Below, piece after piece: positions 16,730 through 24,810 of a stretch of 59,415 nucleotides of DNA. The stretch is from the NCBI GenBank assembly GCA_019057385.1, contig JAHQJS010000004.1, forward strand, positions 681,547 to 740,961, given 5' to 3'. A model generated the notes under the pieces. It saw only the letters and a program-made list of their open reading frames with translations. It did not search any database and had not been told where the DNA came from. This DNA is from Candidatus Borrarchaeum weybense. Lineage in GTDB: Archaea; Asgardarchaeota; Sifarchaeia; Borrarchaeales; Borrarchaeaceae. The stretch's first letter is position 1, and every line of letters starts with the position of its first letter. The position numbers were made by a program, and so were the translations under genes.

Positions 16730-17068
16730 TCAACCTGCTGTGCTTGCTGGAATTAAGAGGACGGTATCTCCGTCGTTGATCTTATACTCAACTAAAGCAC
16801 TATCCTCATCCATCGTAACGCCGTCATGACTTAAATGAAAGTCTGTTGGGGTCAATCCAAACATGTTAGAAACCGTTTCTTTAACGTCTCCCACTCGATA
16901 CCCGGTATCTACAAGCAACTTCTGCTTCTTCTCACCGGGACCAATTGTTGACATGAAGTAGACGTTGACTTTCTCCCCTTCAACAATGGGGCTTGATGGC
17001 GTTTTTGAACTGATATCTTCGGGCTTTTTCTCTTCTGGTTCAAGCTCTTCATCAAATTCTTCAGACAT
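16730..17068 (-). CDS. Ubiquitin-like modifier protein ending in Ala-Gly
   Basis: This 112-aa protein has an acidic ~32-residue N-terminal extension followed by a ~78-residue beta-grasp domain (VNVYFMSTIGPGEKKQ, VKETVSNMFGL, INDGDTVLLIP). The C-terminus is STAG followed directly by the stop, so there is no classical diglycine. It is the first gene of the operon Ubl-E1-E2-JAMM-RING, with a GGTGG ribosome-binding site before the ATG. It should be activated by the adjacent E1. By eye the domain shares about 50 of 78 residues with the C-terminus of the HerA-like ATPase at 18525-20267, which also ends in AG. No C-terminal extension needs removal. Confidence 0.9.
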   Translation of the reverse strand: MSEEFDEELEPEEKKPEDISSKTPSSPIVEGEKVNVYFMSTIGPGEKKQKLLVDTGYRVGDVKETVSNMFGLTPTDFHLSHDGVTMDEDSALVEYKINDGDTVLLIPASTAG

Positions 17069-17295
17069 TTTATACCACCTTATTTTGTAACACAGCCCAA
17101 GAAGAAAATGGCACCTAGATACTTAAATATTTTTAAATTCCTAAAATTTAGCATTTGAAAATTCACAACTACTTGAAGTTCCCTCTTACAACTCAATACT
17201 CTAGAACTCTCGAAAATGATTTCAATTTCACAAAACACATAGAACGATATTAAATCAATCGTTATATTAACAAGTCTAGTTATGATAAAGAGAGC

Positions 17296-18483
17296 GTGAC
17301 CCCATTGACTGATGATACTCCTCCCAAAACCCAAATCAGCGAGAAAGTACCAGATAAAAAGGTACTTGAGGAACTTAAGAAAGAAAGGGAAAAACTGGAA
17401 GAAGAGCGTAAAAAGTTAGAAAGGGAACGAAATGAATTGGAAAAAAGTATCAAGAAGTTTGAAAGTTACCACGTAACTATCGAAGATCTTGAAAAAAAGA
17501 GAAAAGATCGTGAGAATGAACTTAAAGATCTTTTAAAAGAAAGGGATCGCTTAAGAAGTGAGTTGGACACGCTTAAGAATGGGGTTTTATTAGAGAAAAA
17601 GCGGATTTCCGATGAAAAAAGATACATTAATATTGAGAAGGAGAAGATCCACAAACAAAATGAAGACCTTGCCAAAGAACTTAGAAAGCAAAATGAAGAA
17701 CTTGCTAAGGAAATCAACGCGAAGAATACCGAATTACACAACATTGAAGCAAGAAGTCGGAAAGAGGAGGATCGTATACGCGAGTTAAGAAAAGAAATCT
17801 CACGGTTGGAAAATAGCAGTAATTCTTTACAAAACAAAATTAACAACTTAGAAAACGAAAAAAATCGGCTTGAAACCGATAAGAAACGATTAGAACAAGA
17901 TAGGAAGAATTTAAGAGACGAAGTTGATAAAATTAAAAAAGATTCTGAACTTGAGAAGAAGCGGATTTCTGACGAGAAAAAACAAATTGATAAAGATAAA
18001 GAGAAACTTCAGAAGAAAGACAAAGAGCTAGATCGGAATGAAAAAGCATTATGGCGCAAGAAAAAACAAATTGATGACGACATACAAGATCTAGAACGAC
18101 ATCGAAGAAAAGAGGATGATCGACTTCGTGAATTGAATAAAACGACATCAAATTTAGAAAACAATAGGCAATCTTTGCAACGAGAAATTAGAGATTTAAA
18201 AGATGAAATAAAAAAATTGAATAATGAGAAAAAGCGATTAGAACAAGACAGAAAGCAAGCATTAGAAGACTTAAAACGACAAGAAGCGGAAGTTCAAAAG
18301 GAAAAACGCGAAATAGAACATGAAAAGAGAAAGATTAGAGAAGAAAAAAATAGCATCAAAAATGAACGGGAAAAATTGAAACGAGAAAAAGAAAGTCTGG
18401 AAAGAGAACGAAAGAGACTAGAAGAAGAAATTAGAAAACTGAAGAGTATACCAAAAGAAAAAATAAGGACTAAAACTCCTTGA
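17296..18483 (+). CDS. Long coiled-coil protein with internal ~120-residue repeat
   Basis: This 395-aa protein is almost entirely charged heptad sequence (Lys/Glu/Arg with Leu/Ile at spaced positions), from about residue 20 to 385. It contains an internal duplication with a period near 120 residues: EKKRISDEK recurs, followed in both copies by an RKEDxRLRELxKxxSxLExxxxSLQ-like segment. No ATPase, zinc-hook or membrane segment is visible, so it is not an SMC or Rad50. It resembles structural or tethering coiled coils. It is divergent from the Ubl operon and convergent with the HerA-Ubl gene. Being the only gene between the two Ubl copies makes it a candidate partner or substrate; that is inference. 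The start is GTG. Confidence 0.75.
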   Translation: MTPLTDDTPPKTQISEKVPDKKVLEELKKEREKLEEERKKLERERNELEKSIKKFESYHVTIEDLEKKRKDRENELKDLLKERDRLRSELDTLKNGVLLEKKRISDEKRYINIEKEKIHKQNEDLAKELRKQNEELAKEINAKNTELHNIEARSRKEEDRIRELRKEISRLENSSNSLQNKINNLENEKNRLETDKKRLEQDRKNLRDEVDKIKKDSELEKKRISDEKKQIDKDKEKLQKKDKELDRNEKALWRKKKQIDDDIQDLERHRRKEDDRLRELNKTTSNLENNRQSLQREIRDLKDEIKKLNNEKKRLEQDRKQALEDLKRQEAEVQKEKREIEHEKRKIREEKNSIKNEREKLKREKESLERERKRLEEEIRKLKSIPKEKIRTKTP

Positions 18484-18524
18484 AAGTTATTTTTATGACA
18501 GTTATTTGACAAAAAGCAAGTGGT

Positions 18525-20267
18525 TTAACCCGCTCTACTTGACGGGATTAACAGGATTGTATCTCCATCCTTTATATTGAACTCTTCAAAAATACTGTTT
18601 TCATCCAATGTAATTCCGTTATAAGATAAATGAACTCCTATAGGGTTCAGTCCAAATGAATTCGACACAGTCTCCTTGATATCATTCACTTTGTGATCGA
18701 GATTAATGAGTAATTTTTGTTTCTTTTCGCCAGGTCCAATTGTGGACATGAAGTAGATGTTAATTTGTTTGTCTGTGACATCGTTTTCTATGAGTTTATC
18801 GATCTTTTCGCCAGCGATAGGTTCCGTAATTTCAGAAGTTATCATTGCAGCTGTTTCATCCGTAGGAACTTCTTCTATTGCTGACGGCAGGATGATTTCT
18901 TCGACCATTTCTGAGTCTTCAACGACTTTTTCAAGTTTAGCCTCTTCTTCTGCATGTAATTCCTTTCTTTTAGCCTGCTGTTCCTCTACTTTCTGCCTAA
19001 AGTAATTAGTGACTGTTTCAGTCATAGCATCTTGTATATCATCTTCGTCTATTGTTTTATGGTCGGTTACCAGCCATCGTGCATTAAATTGAATCACATT
19101 ATCTTCGAATTCGTCAGGACATATCAGTAAAAATTCACCAGCAGAGAGTTTAGGTAATTGAGCTACTATGTCATTGGCTTTCTCTGGATTCAAACTTTTT
19201 AATAGGTGATGCACTTTTGAGATGTCCTGTTTTGTCATCATACGTCCTAATACCCAGGTGTTTGCTTGTGCCATCGCTTTGTAGTCAATGTCTGCAGGAT
19301 TTTGAGTTGCAATCAGATTGCTTACGCCATATTTCCGTGCTTGTTTCATAAGCAGTTGTAAAGAATTCTTAGGGGGAGGATTATAAGGATGTGGTGGCAA
19401 ATAAGGTGCAATTTCATCAACATAGAAAATGAGTTGAGGATCATTCTTTGGATGGCGAAGCATCCATTCATATAATTGTCGGCTTAATGTTGCGATGAAG
19501 AAGTGTTTATCGGCTTCCTTATTCAGCGTGTTAAGATAGATAATGTTTACAGGGGTCTTTCCAGCCTCTACAGGCGTCAAGAAGGTATCGATATCCAGAG
19601 CTATACCCATTTCGAAAATCAGTTTAGTTGCTCCGGTCGCCAAAAATCGAATCTTTTTTGCTAGCTTTCGAATTTCTCTCGTATCGATCACACCAGAAGA
19701 TCTTTCTTTGAGCTGTTCAGGAGGATTTTCCACGCATTCAGCTAAAGTCTTTAAATGGTCTAAAGGTGACCCTTGTTCCCTATAATAATCCAAAAGTTGA
19801 AAGAGATATGTCTGTGCTGCTTTCCCGGTATCATTTTCAGGATCGTAGCCTAGGAAACGAATTAAAGTTACTGCTATATTGTCTACTGCCTTTATGATAT
19901 CTTCAACATCCATTTCCTCTTCTGAAAATTTTAACGGGTTTATACATAAAGGAATACCTTTTGATGATGCAGGAGTCCAGATACGAACTTCTGCATTTTC
20001 CCAATACTCTTCAGCAAATTCCAGGGGAGTTCCCATCTCTTGAAGTTTCTCTGGATCACCAAGTAGCCCCAGACTTGCAATATCTCCTTGTGGGTCGATT
20101 ACTAGGGTAGGAATTTCCTGTCGTGTAGCTTCTTCCACTAATACCTTACAAAAAACAGTCTTTCCAGACCCGGAGGCGCCTAGGGTACAAATATGACGTT
20201 TTAAGGTCTTTTTCTTAAGTTCGACAAATTCCTCTGTTGCTTTATTTTTACCTAAAACTATACTCAC
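18525..20267 (-). CDS. HerA/DUF87-like ATPase fused to a C-terminal ubiquitin-like domain
   Basis: In this 580-aa protein, residues 1-~410 form a HerA/FtsK-type P-loop ATPase. The Walker A is GASGSGKT (30-37), the DPQGD strand follows it, the Walker B is LIFYVDEIAPYL (about 285), and an ATQNPADIDYKAMAQ sensor-like region is present. A charged linker (about 410-500) leads to a C-terminal beta-grasp domain of ~78 residues, about 64% identical by eye to the free Ubl at 16730-17068 and likewise ending in AG. HerA-like ATPases are hexameric DNA or protein translocases. The free AG end suggests the whole ATPase could be activated by the nearby E1 or cleaved by the JAMM enzyme. GTG start with GGAGG eight bases upstream. 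Confidence 0.92.
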   Translation of the reverse strand: MSIVLGKNKATEEFVELKKKTLKRHICTLGASGSGKTVFCKVLVEEATRQEIPTLVIDPQGDIASLGLLGDPEKLQEMGTPLEFAEEYWENAEVRIWTPASSKGIPLCINPLKFSEEEMDVEDIIKAVDNIAVTLIRFLGYDPENDTGKAAQTYLFQLLDYYREQGSPLDHLKTLAECVENPPEQLKERSSGVIDTREIRKLAKKIRFLATGATKLIFEMGIALDIDTFLTPVEAGKTPVNIIYLNTLNKEADKHFFIATLSRQLYEWMLRHPKNDPQLIFYVDEIAPYLPPHPYNPPPKNSLQLLMKQARKYGVSNLIATQNPADIDYKAMAQANTWVLGRMMTKQDISKVHHLLKSLNPEKANDIVAQLPKLSAGEFLLICPDEFEDNVIQFNARWLVTDHKTIDEDDIQDAMTETVTNYFRQKVEEQQAKRKELHAEEEAKLEKVVEDSEMVEEIILPSAIEEVPTDETAAMITSEITEPIAGEKIDKLIENDVTDKQINIYFMSTIGPGEKKQKLLINLDHKVNDIKETVSNSFGLNPIGVHLSYNGITLDENSIFEEFNIKDGDTILLIPSSRAG

Positions 20268-20415
20268 TGTATAGCCTCCTTTTCAGTAGAAGCTAGGACA
20301 GTATATACTATATTTCTTTCCTCTTAGACAAAAAAAATGAATCAAATGGAGGATTATTTAGGCACGATTTTCCGCGAAATATTCGAGGAAACGTTCTCTG
20401 GTGAATGTCGGAAAC

Positions 20416-20991
20416 CTAAGGTTTTTTGAACTCTTTTCCGATGGAAAACGCCTTTCCTAGAAATCCTCCCATAGAATAATATTCACGAATTCCGGGAGCA
20501 TAAGCAATCGGATCAATCTTTTTAAAATCGGGATTTCCGTCTTCTCTAAGGCATTCTTCATCAATTTTTACGTCCAAGACTTCGCCCACAAACAGCGTAT
20601 GCAGTCCTAATTCATGAGAATGCACAAGTTTGCACTCAAGAATAAGAGCAAATTCCTTTACGTAAGGAGCGTTTACTAAATCACTCTTGACAGGGGTAAA
20701 CCCAGTGTCTTCAAATTTATTTGTGTTTTTTCCTGAAGCAATGCCAAAATAGTCAACGTGCTTCACGTAGTCTTGAGAAGCAATACTTACCGTGAACTCT
20801 TTCTGTTCTAAAATATTCCCATAGGTGTAGGTGGCTTTTCTTAAGGCGATAGAGACGCAAACAGGTTTTGAACAGCAAATACTTCCCCAAGCGACCGCCA
20901 TCACGTTAGGATTTCCAGATTTATCATAGGTTCCAACTATGAAAACTGGAGTTGGGTAAACGATAGTTTTCGAACCTAGAGATTTTTTCAT
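20416..20991 (-). CDS. Flavin reductase-like FMN-binding split-barrel protein (flavoredoxin family)
   Basis: This 191-aa protein starts [51 protein letters not shown], the typical opening of the flavin reductase/flavoredoxin family. It continues with the FMN-binding region [17 protein letters not shown] and ends with [12 protein letters not shown]. Members bind FMN and reduce flavins or carry electrons in the cytoplasm. The physiological partner is unknown; the neighbouring HerA-like and MFS genes do not indicate one. The length matches the family and the ATG has an upstream GAGGGG. Confidence 0.9.
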   Translation of the reverse strand: MKKSLGSKTIVYPTPVFIVGTYDKSGNPNVMAVAWGSICCSKPVCVSIALRKATYTYGNILEQKEFTVSIASQDYVKHVDYFGIASGKNTNKFEDTGFTPVKSDLVNAPYVKEFALILECKLVHSHELGLHTLFVGEVLDVKIDEECLREDGNPDFKKIDPIAYAPGIREYYSMGGFLGKAFSIGKEFKKP

Positions 20992-21035
20992 TTATGATCC
21001 CCTCTGATATGTGGATCAACTATAAGTTTTGTTTT

Positions 21036-22265
21036 TTAAAGAGTTTTTGAAGAAATGGTTTCACTTAATTTCAGTAAAACAATTACTGTCCCAATAATGG
21101 GGAAAATTGCAAGAAACACGAACATTACACGTAAACCAAATAATTGTGCCGTAATCCCCCCTAAGACTGACCCGGTGACCGCACCAAGAGATAAACTTGA
21201 ATTAAGGAGCCCCATTGCTTCGTTATGTTTAAATTCAGGAGCAACATCTGAAACAAAGGCACTTCCTCCAGTATAAATCGCCGCAAAAACCACGGAAAGA
21301 AAGATTTGAATTGCAAGCAATAAGAAGAGATCATATGCTAATGCATAGATTATCAAGGTAACACTAGTACCTAGTGACCCTAATATTAAAATTGGTTTTC
21401 TTCCTATTTTGTCTGAAAGCTTTCCAATGGGTGCCATTAGGAATCCCGACAGTCCTAAATAGATGCCAATAAGAATTCCAGCCCACGAGTTCGAAAACAA
21501 TCCTGCAAAGAAAATTGATAAGAAAGAAAACGCACCTCCGTAAGCTGAATAACGTAAATAAAATACTACATACAGCCAACTTAAACCATGCTCTTTTAGG
21601 TAAGAGTTTTCGTCACTATTTGGTAAAAATCGATTTTTCAATGAACTGATTATCCTTCTGAAGTTTCTTTCTTTATTAGTACTGGTTGTAATCTCTATAA
21701 GGAAAATTATAGTCAATATTACTGCAGTAAATGCAATGGAACATGCAAGGTAAAATGTCACTGCAAAATTGAAAAGATCTGCAATTAATCCTCCTAGAAA
21801 TGAGCCACACGCCCAGCCTATGGAAGTTGATGTATTAAGAATACCTAGACTTTTGCCTTTTTCATGCTTCAAGGAAATTGCAGAGACCAACCCCATGCAC
21901 GTGGGACGAAATCCTGCAGCAATAAACCCCATAATCCCCATTAGCAAAATCAAAAGCGTTGGAATATTAATGAAGGCGATGAATAGAAGAATAACTGCCA
22001 TTCCAGATAGACTAAAGATGATAAACGGTTTACGTGATCCCATGATATCACTTAAAGCCCCCATAAATACTAAACTCACTGTTTGGACACCATAATAGGT
22101 CGCTAAAAGGAGGCTCGCTTGAAGTAGTGTTGCTCCTAAAGATCTCGCATAAAGAGGCATTACGACCAATGGTATTATTATTGCGAACGAGAACAGCAAA
22201 TTTACAGTGCTTATCGGTACTAATGATTTCGAAAAACCCTCTTTTTCTGGATCCAAAGGAATCAT
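21036..22265 (-). CDS. Major facilitator superfamily transporter
   Basis: This 409-aa protein has about 12 transmembrane segments. The MFS loop motif appears twice, GALSDIMGSRKPFI (between TM2 and TM3) and GKLSDKIGRKPILILGSLG (the equivalent loop of the second half), showing the two-fold pseudo-repeat. The family exports drugs or transports sugars and other solutes using proton gradients; the substrate cannot be assigned. It lies downstream of the interrupted hydrolase gene on the same strand. Confidence 0.9.
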   Translation of the reverse strand: MIPLDPEKEGFSKSLVPISTVNLLFSFAIIIPLVVMPLYARSLGATLLQASLLLATYYGVQTVSLVFMGALSDIMGSRKPFIIFSLSGMAVILLFIAFINIPTLLILLMGIMGFIAAGFRPTCMGLVSAISLKHEKGKSLGILNTSTSIGWACGSFLGGLIADLFNFAVTFYLACSIAFTAVILTIIFLIEITTSTNKERNFRRIISSLKNRFLPNSDENSYLKEHGLSWLYVVFYLRYSAYGGAFSFLSIFFAGLFSNSWAGILIGIYLGLSGFLMAPIGKLSDKIGRKPILILGSLGTSVTLIIYALAYDLFLLLAIQIFLSVVFAAIYTGGSAFVSDVAPEFKHNEAMGLLNSSLSLGAVTGSVLGGITAQLFGLRVMFVFLAIFPIIGTVIVLLKLSETISSKTL

Positions 22266-22410
22266 TTCTGCTCGCGTTCGATGTTTTTGATTCGAATTTA
22301 AATTTTTGTGTAGAGGTTGAAGCTGTCATCTAATCACTTAAGCTTTAGATAAGTTTCATTTCGTCTACAAAACGCTGGAGAACAGCTATTCTTGGTGAAA
22401 AGTTCAATTC

Positions 22411-22495
22411 TCATATGTGATCGTCTAGCCAATCGCCGAGGTCTGTAAGAACTCTTCTCCTATCCTCTATTAATTCATTGTAATCGCTTCTGGAG
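22411..22495 (-). pseudogene. 3' fragment of an interrupted alpha/beta hydrolase
   Basis: Translated on the minus strand this piece reads ...YNELIEDRRRVLTDLGDW then LDDHI and a stop, the usual C-terminal helix of monoacylglycerol-lipase-like hydrolases (NE...EDRxRVLxDLxxWLDxHI). It lies just beyond the 3' end of the IscB element. The preceding part of the same enzyme is at 24448-24706 on the other side. About ten residues around the catalytic His region are missing or overwritten. Confidence 0.6.
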
Positions 22496-22535
22496 ACTCC
22501 TTCCTTTTAAGGTGGAGAGGAAAGAGGCGTAAAAA

Positions 22536-23738
22536 CTAACATAAACTGAATAATAACCCTTTTCCATATGTTATCAACTCCACGTTGTTAATTGCGACAC
22601 TGGGATTTTTTCCTTTAGGATTGTCCAACACAACTCGTTTTCCGTAACAATGAACTCCTTTTACTCTATATGTGTTATGATTATACTTGACAAGGTCATA
22701 GGGTTGCAACTGGTATCTCTGTCTCCTAATAGACGGTTTGAATCCCTTTCTATTCTTCTGTAGCGAACGGTTATTGCGCCTGATTTGTATCACCTCATAC
22801 GGGCGGCAGCGTTCTTGATTGGTGCCGCCGGCAATGACGAATGCATCATTAATATGAGATTTTTCTAAACCTAACTTATTGCGGTGGTATTTAGTAACGT
22901 ATCCGTAAGTATATTCTGCATCTAATTGCTCTACTAGTTTCCAACGAATGTTATTCAGACAGGCGGTTGCTTTAAGTGGCGTCTTTGCCTGCTGCTGGAT
23001 GTGAGGGTAGCCGAACTCCTCGGCGGTCTTATCTCCTTTTTTAAGGTTACATTTCCTACAGGCGATCGTCAAATTCGACACTCGATCTGTCCCACCTCGG
23101 CTTTTCGGAACGATATGCTCGACTTCTAGGGGCACGCCCGTTTTACCACAATAGGCACATTTGCGTCCCCACTTATCTAACAGGTATTCTTTGACTTCGT
23201 AGCCCTGAAGTTCGCCCTGCTGGTACTCTACGCCTGTAATTTCCGGATGTTGCATTTTGTGAGCGTCGAAATTGCCCACCTCTATTTTTTTGAAGGGTAT
23301 CGGTAGCATCGTTTCAAGTGTTTCACCTAATCGAATATGTGAGTCATGCCGATGTTGAATACTGGGGGGTAACCAGCCTTCAGGTCGTGTTCGGTTATCA
23401 AATCGTGGTGGTCGATACCCTAATCTGCCTCTACGAGTGCTACGATACCTACGTTTTTCCGCTAGCTTGTTAGATACATCCTTGCGCAAGCGTAACGTGC
23501 AACTGATGACTTCTAATTTATCGGTCGTGGCACTAAATCCGAGTTTCATATATCCCGGGTCTACTCCCAGTTTAATCGATTGTGTCGCCTCTCCGGTGGC
23601 ATAATTCAACTGAATGGTAAACGGGCATCGCTGAACAACTGTTGCCTTGCCTTCTTTTAACAACTTTTTTCCTGTATGTTGTGTGGTCGGCATGAGGGGG
23701 TGCCCCCTCATGTTCAACACATAGATAGGTACTCTCAA
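22536..23738 (-). CDS. iscB: IscB RNA-guided nuclease (RuvC-HNH)
   Basis: This 400-aa protein has the IscB layout. An N-terminal PLMP domain (HPLMPTTQHTGKKLLKEGKA, then RCPFTIQL) is followed by RuvC-I (KLGVDPGYMKLGF) and an arginine-rich bridge helix (KRRYRSTRRGRLGYRPPRF). RuvC-II is KIEVGNFD, and the HNH nuclease has zinc pairs CAYC and CRKC and catalytic residues in LEVEHIVPKSRGG. RuvC-III is KSHINDAFVIAG. IscB is the presumed ancestor of Cas9 and cuts DNA guided by an omega-RNA encoded upstream of the gene. All nuclease residues appear intact, so the protein may be active. IscB is unusual in archaea. Confidence 0.93.
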   Translation of the reverse strand: MRVPIYVLNMRGHPLMPTTQHTGKKLLKEGKATVVQRCPFTIQLNYATGEATQSIKLGVDPGYMKLGFSATTDKLEVISCTLRLRKDVSNKLAEKRRYRSTRRGRLGYRPPRFDNRTRPEGWLPPSIQHRHDSHIRLGETLETMLPIPFKKIEVGNFDAHKMQHPEITGVEYQQGELQGYEVKEYLLDKWGRKCAYCGKTGVPLEVEHIVPKSRGGTDRVSNLTIACRKCNLKKGDKTAEEFGYPHIQQQAKTPLKATACLNNIRWKLVEQLDAEYTYGYVTKYHRNKLGLEKSHINDAFVIAGGTNQERCRPYEVIQIRRNNRSLQKNRKGFKPSIRRQRYQLQPYDLVKYNHNTYRVKGVHCYGKRVVLDNPKGKNPSVAINNVELITYGKGLLFSLC

Positions 23739-24011
23739 GTCCTATCTCCTCCTTTAACGAGTGTTAAAGTCGGTTGGTTCTCTTCGCCAAGGTTATCAGT
23801 CAGTACTCTACGATGATCACTGAGAGTTTCCTCTCTGTTTAAACCACCGTTTACAGAGCAAGGGACTAGAGAAGCATCCCTTGGTGTGTTCTTTAACTCT
23901 CCTGATAACTTAGATACCGCCATATCCATGACCTCTCTTAGGCTAATCAACTAATTACTCTCAGGTCTCACGACCCAAGCCCCGACTCTTCAGGGTGGGG
24001 TAATTGACTGT
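23739..24011 (-). ncRNA. Putative IscB omega-RNA (HEARO-like)
   Basis: The ~270 bases directly upstream of iscB have no convincing gene but are rich in stems. These include an end motif read on the minus strand as TCAATTACCCCACCCTGAAG with a pairing GGGGCTT, and GATTAGCCTAAG. In IscB systems the omega-RNA occupies this position, with its guide at the 5' end from beyond the element boundary. If so, the guide would derive from sequence just above 24011, or above 24450 if the distal copy is used. The exact 5' end is not determined. Confidence 0.6.
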
Positions 24012-24448
24012 AAACCTCATGGTAGAGCCCCTCGTAGATTTTTATCTAACCTCCGCAAGAAGACTCCATCCGACAGGGTGGAGATGAATTGCGGTACGGG
24101 TTGTGTCTCACGTATCCCTTTCTGCGAGCACAGGGGATAGTGTGCCCATACCAAACTATATTTAACGACCTGTAAAGGTCAGCTCCGCCGAAGCGGGTTT
24201 GTCCTCATCACCAATGTTGAGGCAGGCACGGAACATGATGATGGTACAGGTCTCGGGATACCGATCTGGGTCGTCCACCATGTCTTTCAGAGCCTGGAAC
24301 TTGAGGAGCATTCCAGGGTGATTTTCAGACACTCAGCCCCGAACGTAGTTCATCTGCCTCCACCCTACAGGAGACTTCACTTAGGCTAATCTCCTACCCC
24401 TCTACAGGAGCTCTTTCAACCCCCTTCCGAAAGGGAGGGGTAGTTGAC
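24012..24448 (-). other. Second omega-RNA-like segment / duplicated left end
   Basis: This gene-free stretch begins (minus strand) with GTCAACTACCCCTCCC and a hairpin, then GATTAGCCTAAG 57 bases in. That repeats the order and spacing seen at the start of the iscB-proximal ncRNA (60 bases). The middle contains GCTTCGGCGG and TGGAATGCTCCTCAAGTTCCA stems. It may be a nested element copy, an omega-RNA remnant without a gene, or the true long 5' part of one omega-RNA. Confidence 0.5.
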
Positions 24449-24706
24449 AGTTTTATCCGGCATACTCATTAATTCATCAAGTTCATCTGCACCAAGCACT
24501 AATGAATCTGAAGATCTGCTTTGAACCAAAGTAGGAATCCTAATCTGACTAACCAATTTCTTGGCTTGCATATTTGCTGCTATTAATTCTGTGCCTAACT
24601 TAAAAGTGATTTTAGAAAGAACTAATGGATCGTCTTCATACACTGTAACTACGTTGGGATCACGAGAAATCTCCGTACTTAATTTGGGATCGATTTTGCG
24701 TTTCAT
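24448..24706 (-). pseudogene. Alpha/beta hydrolase (monoacylglycerol-lipase-like) internal fragment
   Basis: The translation KIDPKLSTEISRDPNVV, then YEDDPLV, MQAKKLVSQIRIPTLV and DELDELMSMPDKT matches the late-middle part of monoacylglycerol lipase/lysophospholipase-type hydrolases, including the region of the catalytic Asp (IPTLVQSRSSDSLV). It lacks the N-terminal ~200 residues with the GxSxG serine motif, and it is cut at PDKT by the IscB element. The last ten codons (VNYPSLSEGG) come from the element. The C-terminal remainder is at 22411-22495. It is non-functional. Confidence 0.7.
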
Positions 24707-24810
24707 GAGAAGGCGCGTCTTCGAGCGTTACCGAATCGTCTCATCAGGTCGTCCAGCACCTGTGTGTCTGCGAATGAGGTGATAACCCCAGGAAGTGTAA
24801 TCACGGCCAT
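24703..24810 (-). pseudogene. Truncated TnpB (IS605 OrfB) N-terminus
   Basis: A 35-codon reading frame translates as MAVITLPGVITSFADTQV then LDDLMRRFGNARRRAFS and stops at the junction with the hydrolase fragment. The LDxLMRRFxxARRxAF stretch resembles the N-terminal region of archaeal TnpB proteins. The rest of tnpB is missing. It marks a second IS605-type remnant that probably removed the 5' part of the hydrolase gene. Confidence 0.5.

Larger units (their letters stand above)
22496..24450 (-). mobile_element. IscB-encoding (IS200/IS605-like, OMEGA) element
   Basis: The element comprises an IscB gene and a ~0.7-kb structured upstream region, inserted into an alpha/beta-hydrolase gene. The left boundary is near 24448, where the hydrolase codons for PDKT meet GTCAACTACCCC. 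The right boundary is near 22496-22535, where CTCCTTCC and GGAAAGAGG can pair. No tnpA transposase is present, so it would need one in trans. The left-end motif occurs twice (23993-24011 and 24433-24451), suggesting a duplicated or nested end. Confidence 0.75.

Noticed and set aside
17296..18483. SMC/Rad50 ATPase
   Set aside because: No Walker motifs, hinge or zinc hook; only coiled coil is present.
20268..20415. Small plus-strand frame of 30 codons near 20337
   Set aside because: No ribosome-binding site of note, no recognisable family, and it runs into the flavin reductase 3' end on the other strand.
23735..23950. 71-codon open frame directly upstream of iscB
   Set aside because: It lies inside the structured omega-RNA region and contains the duplicated ncRNA motif; no family or codon signal supports a protein.
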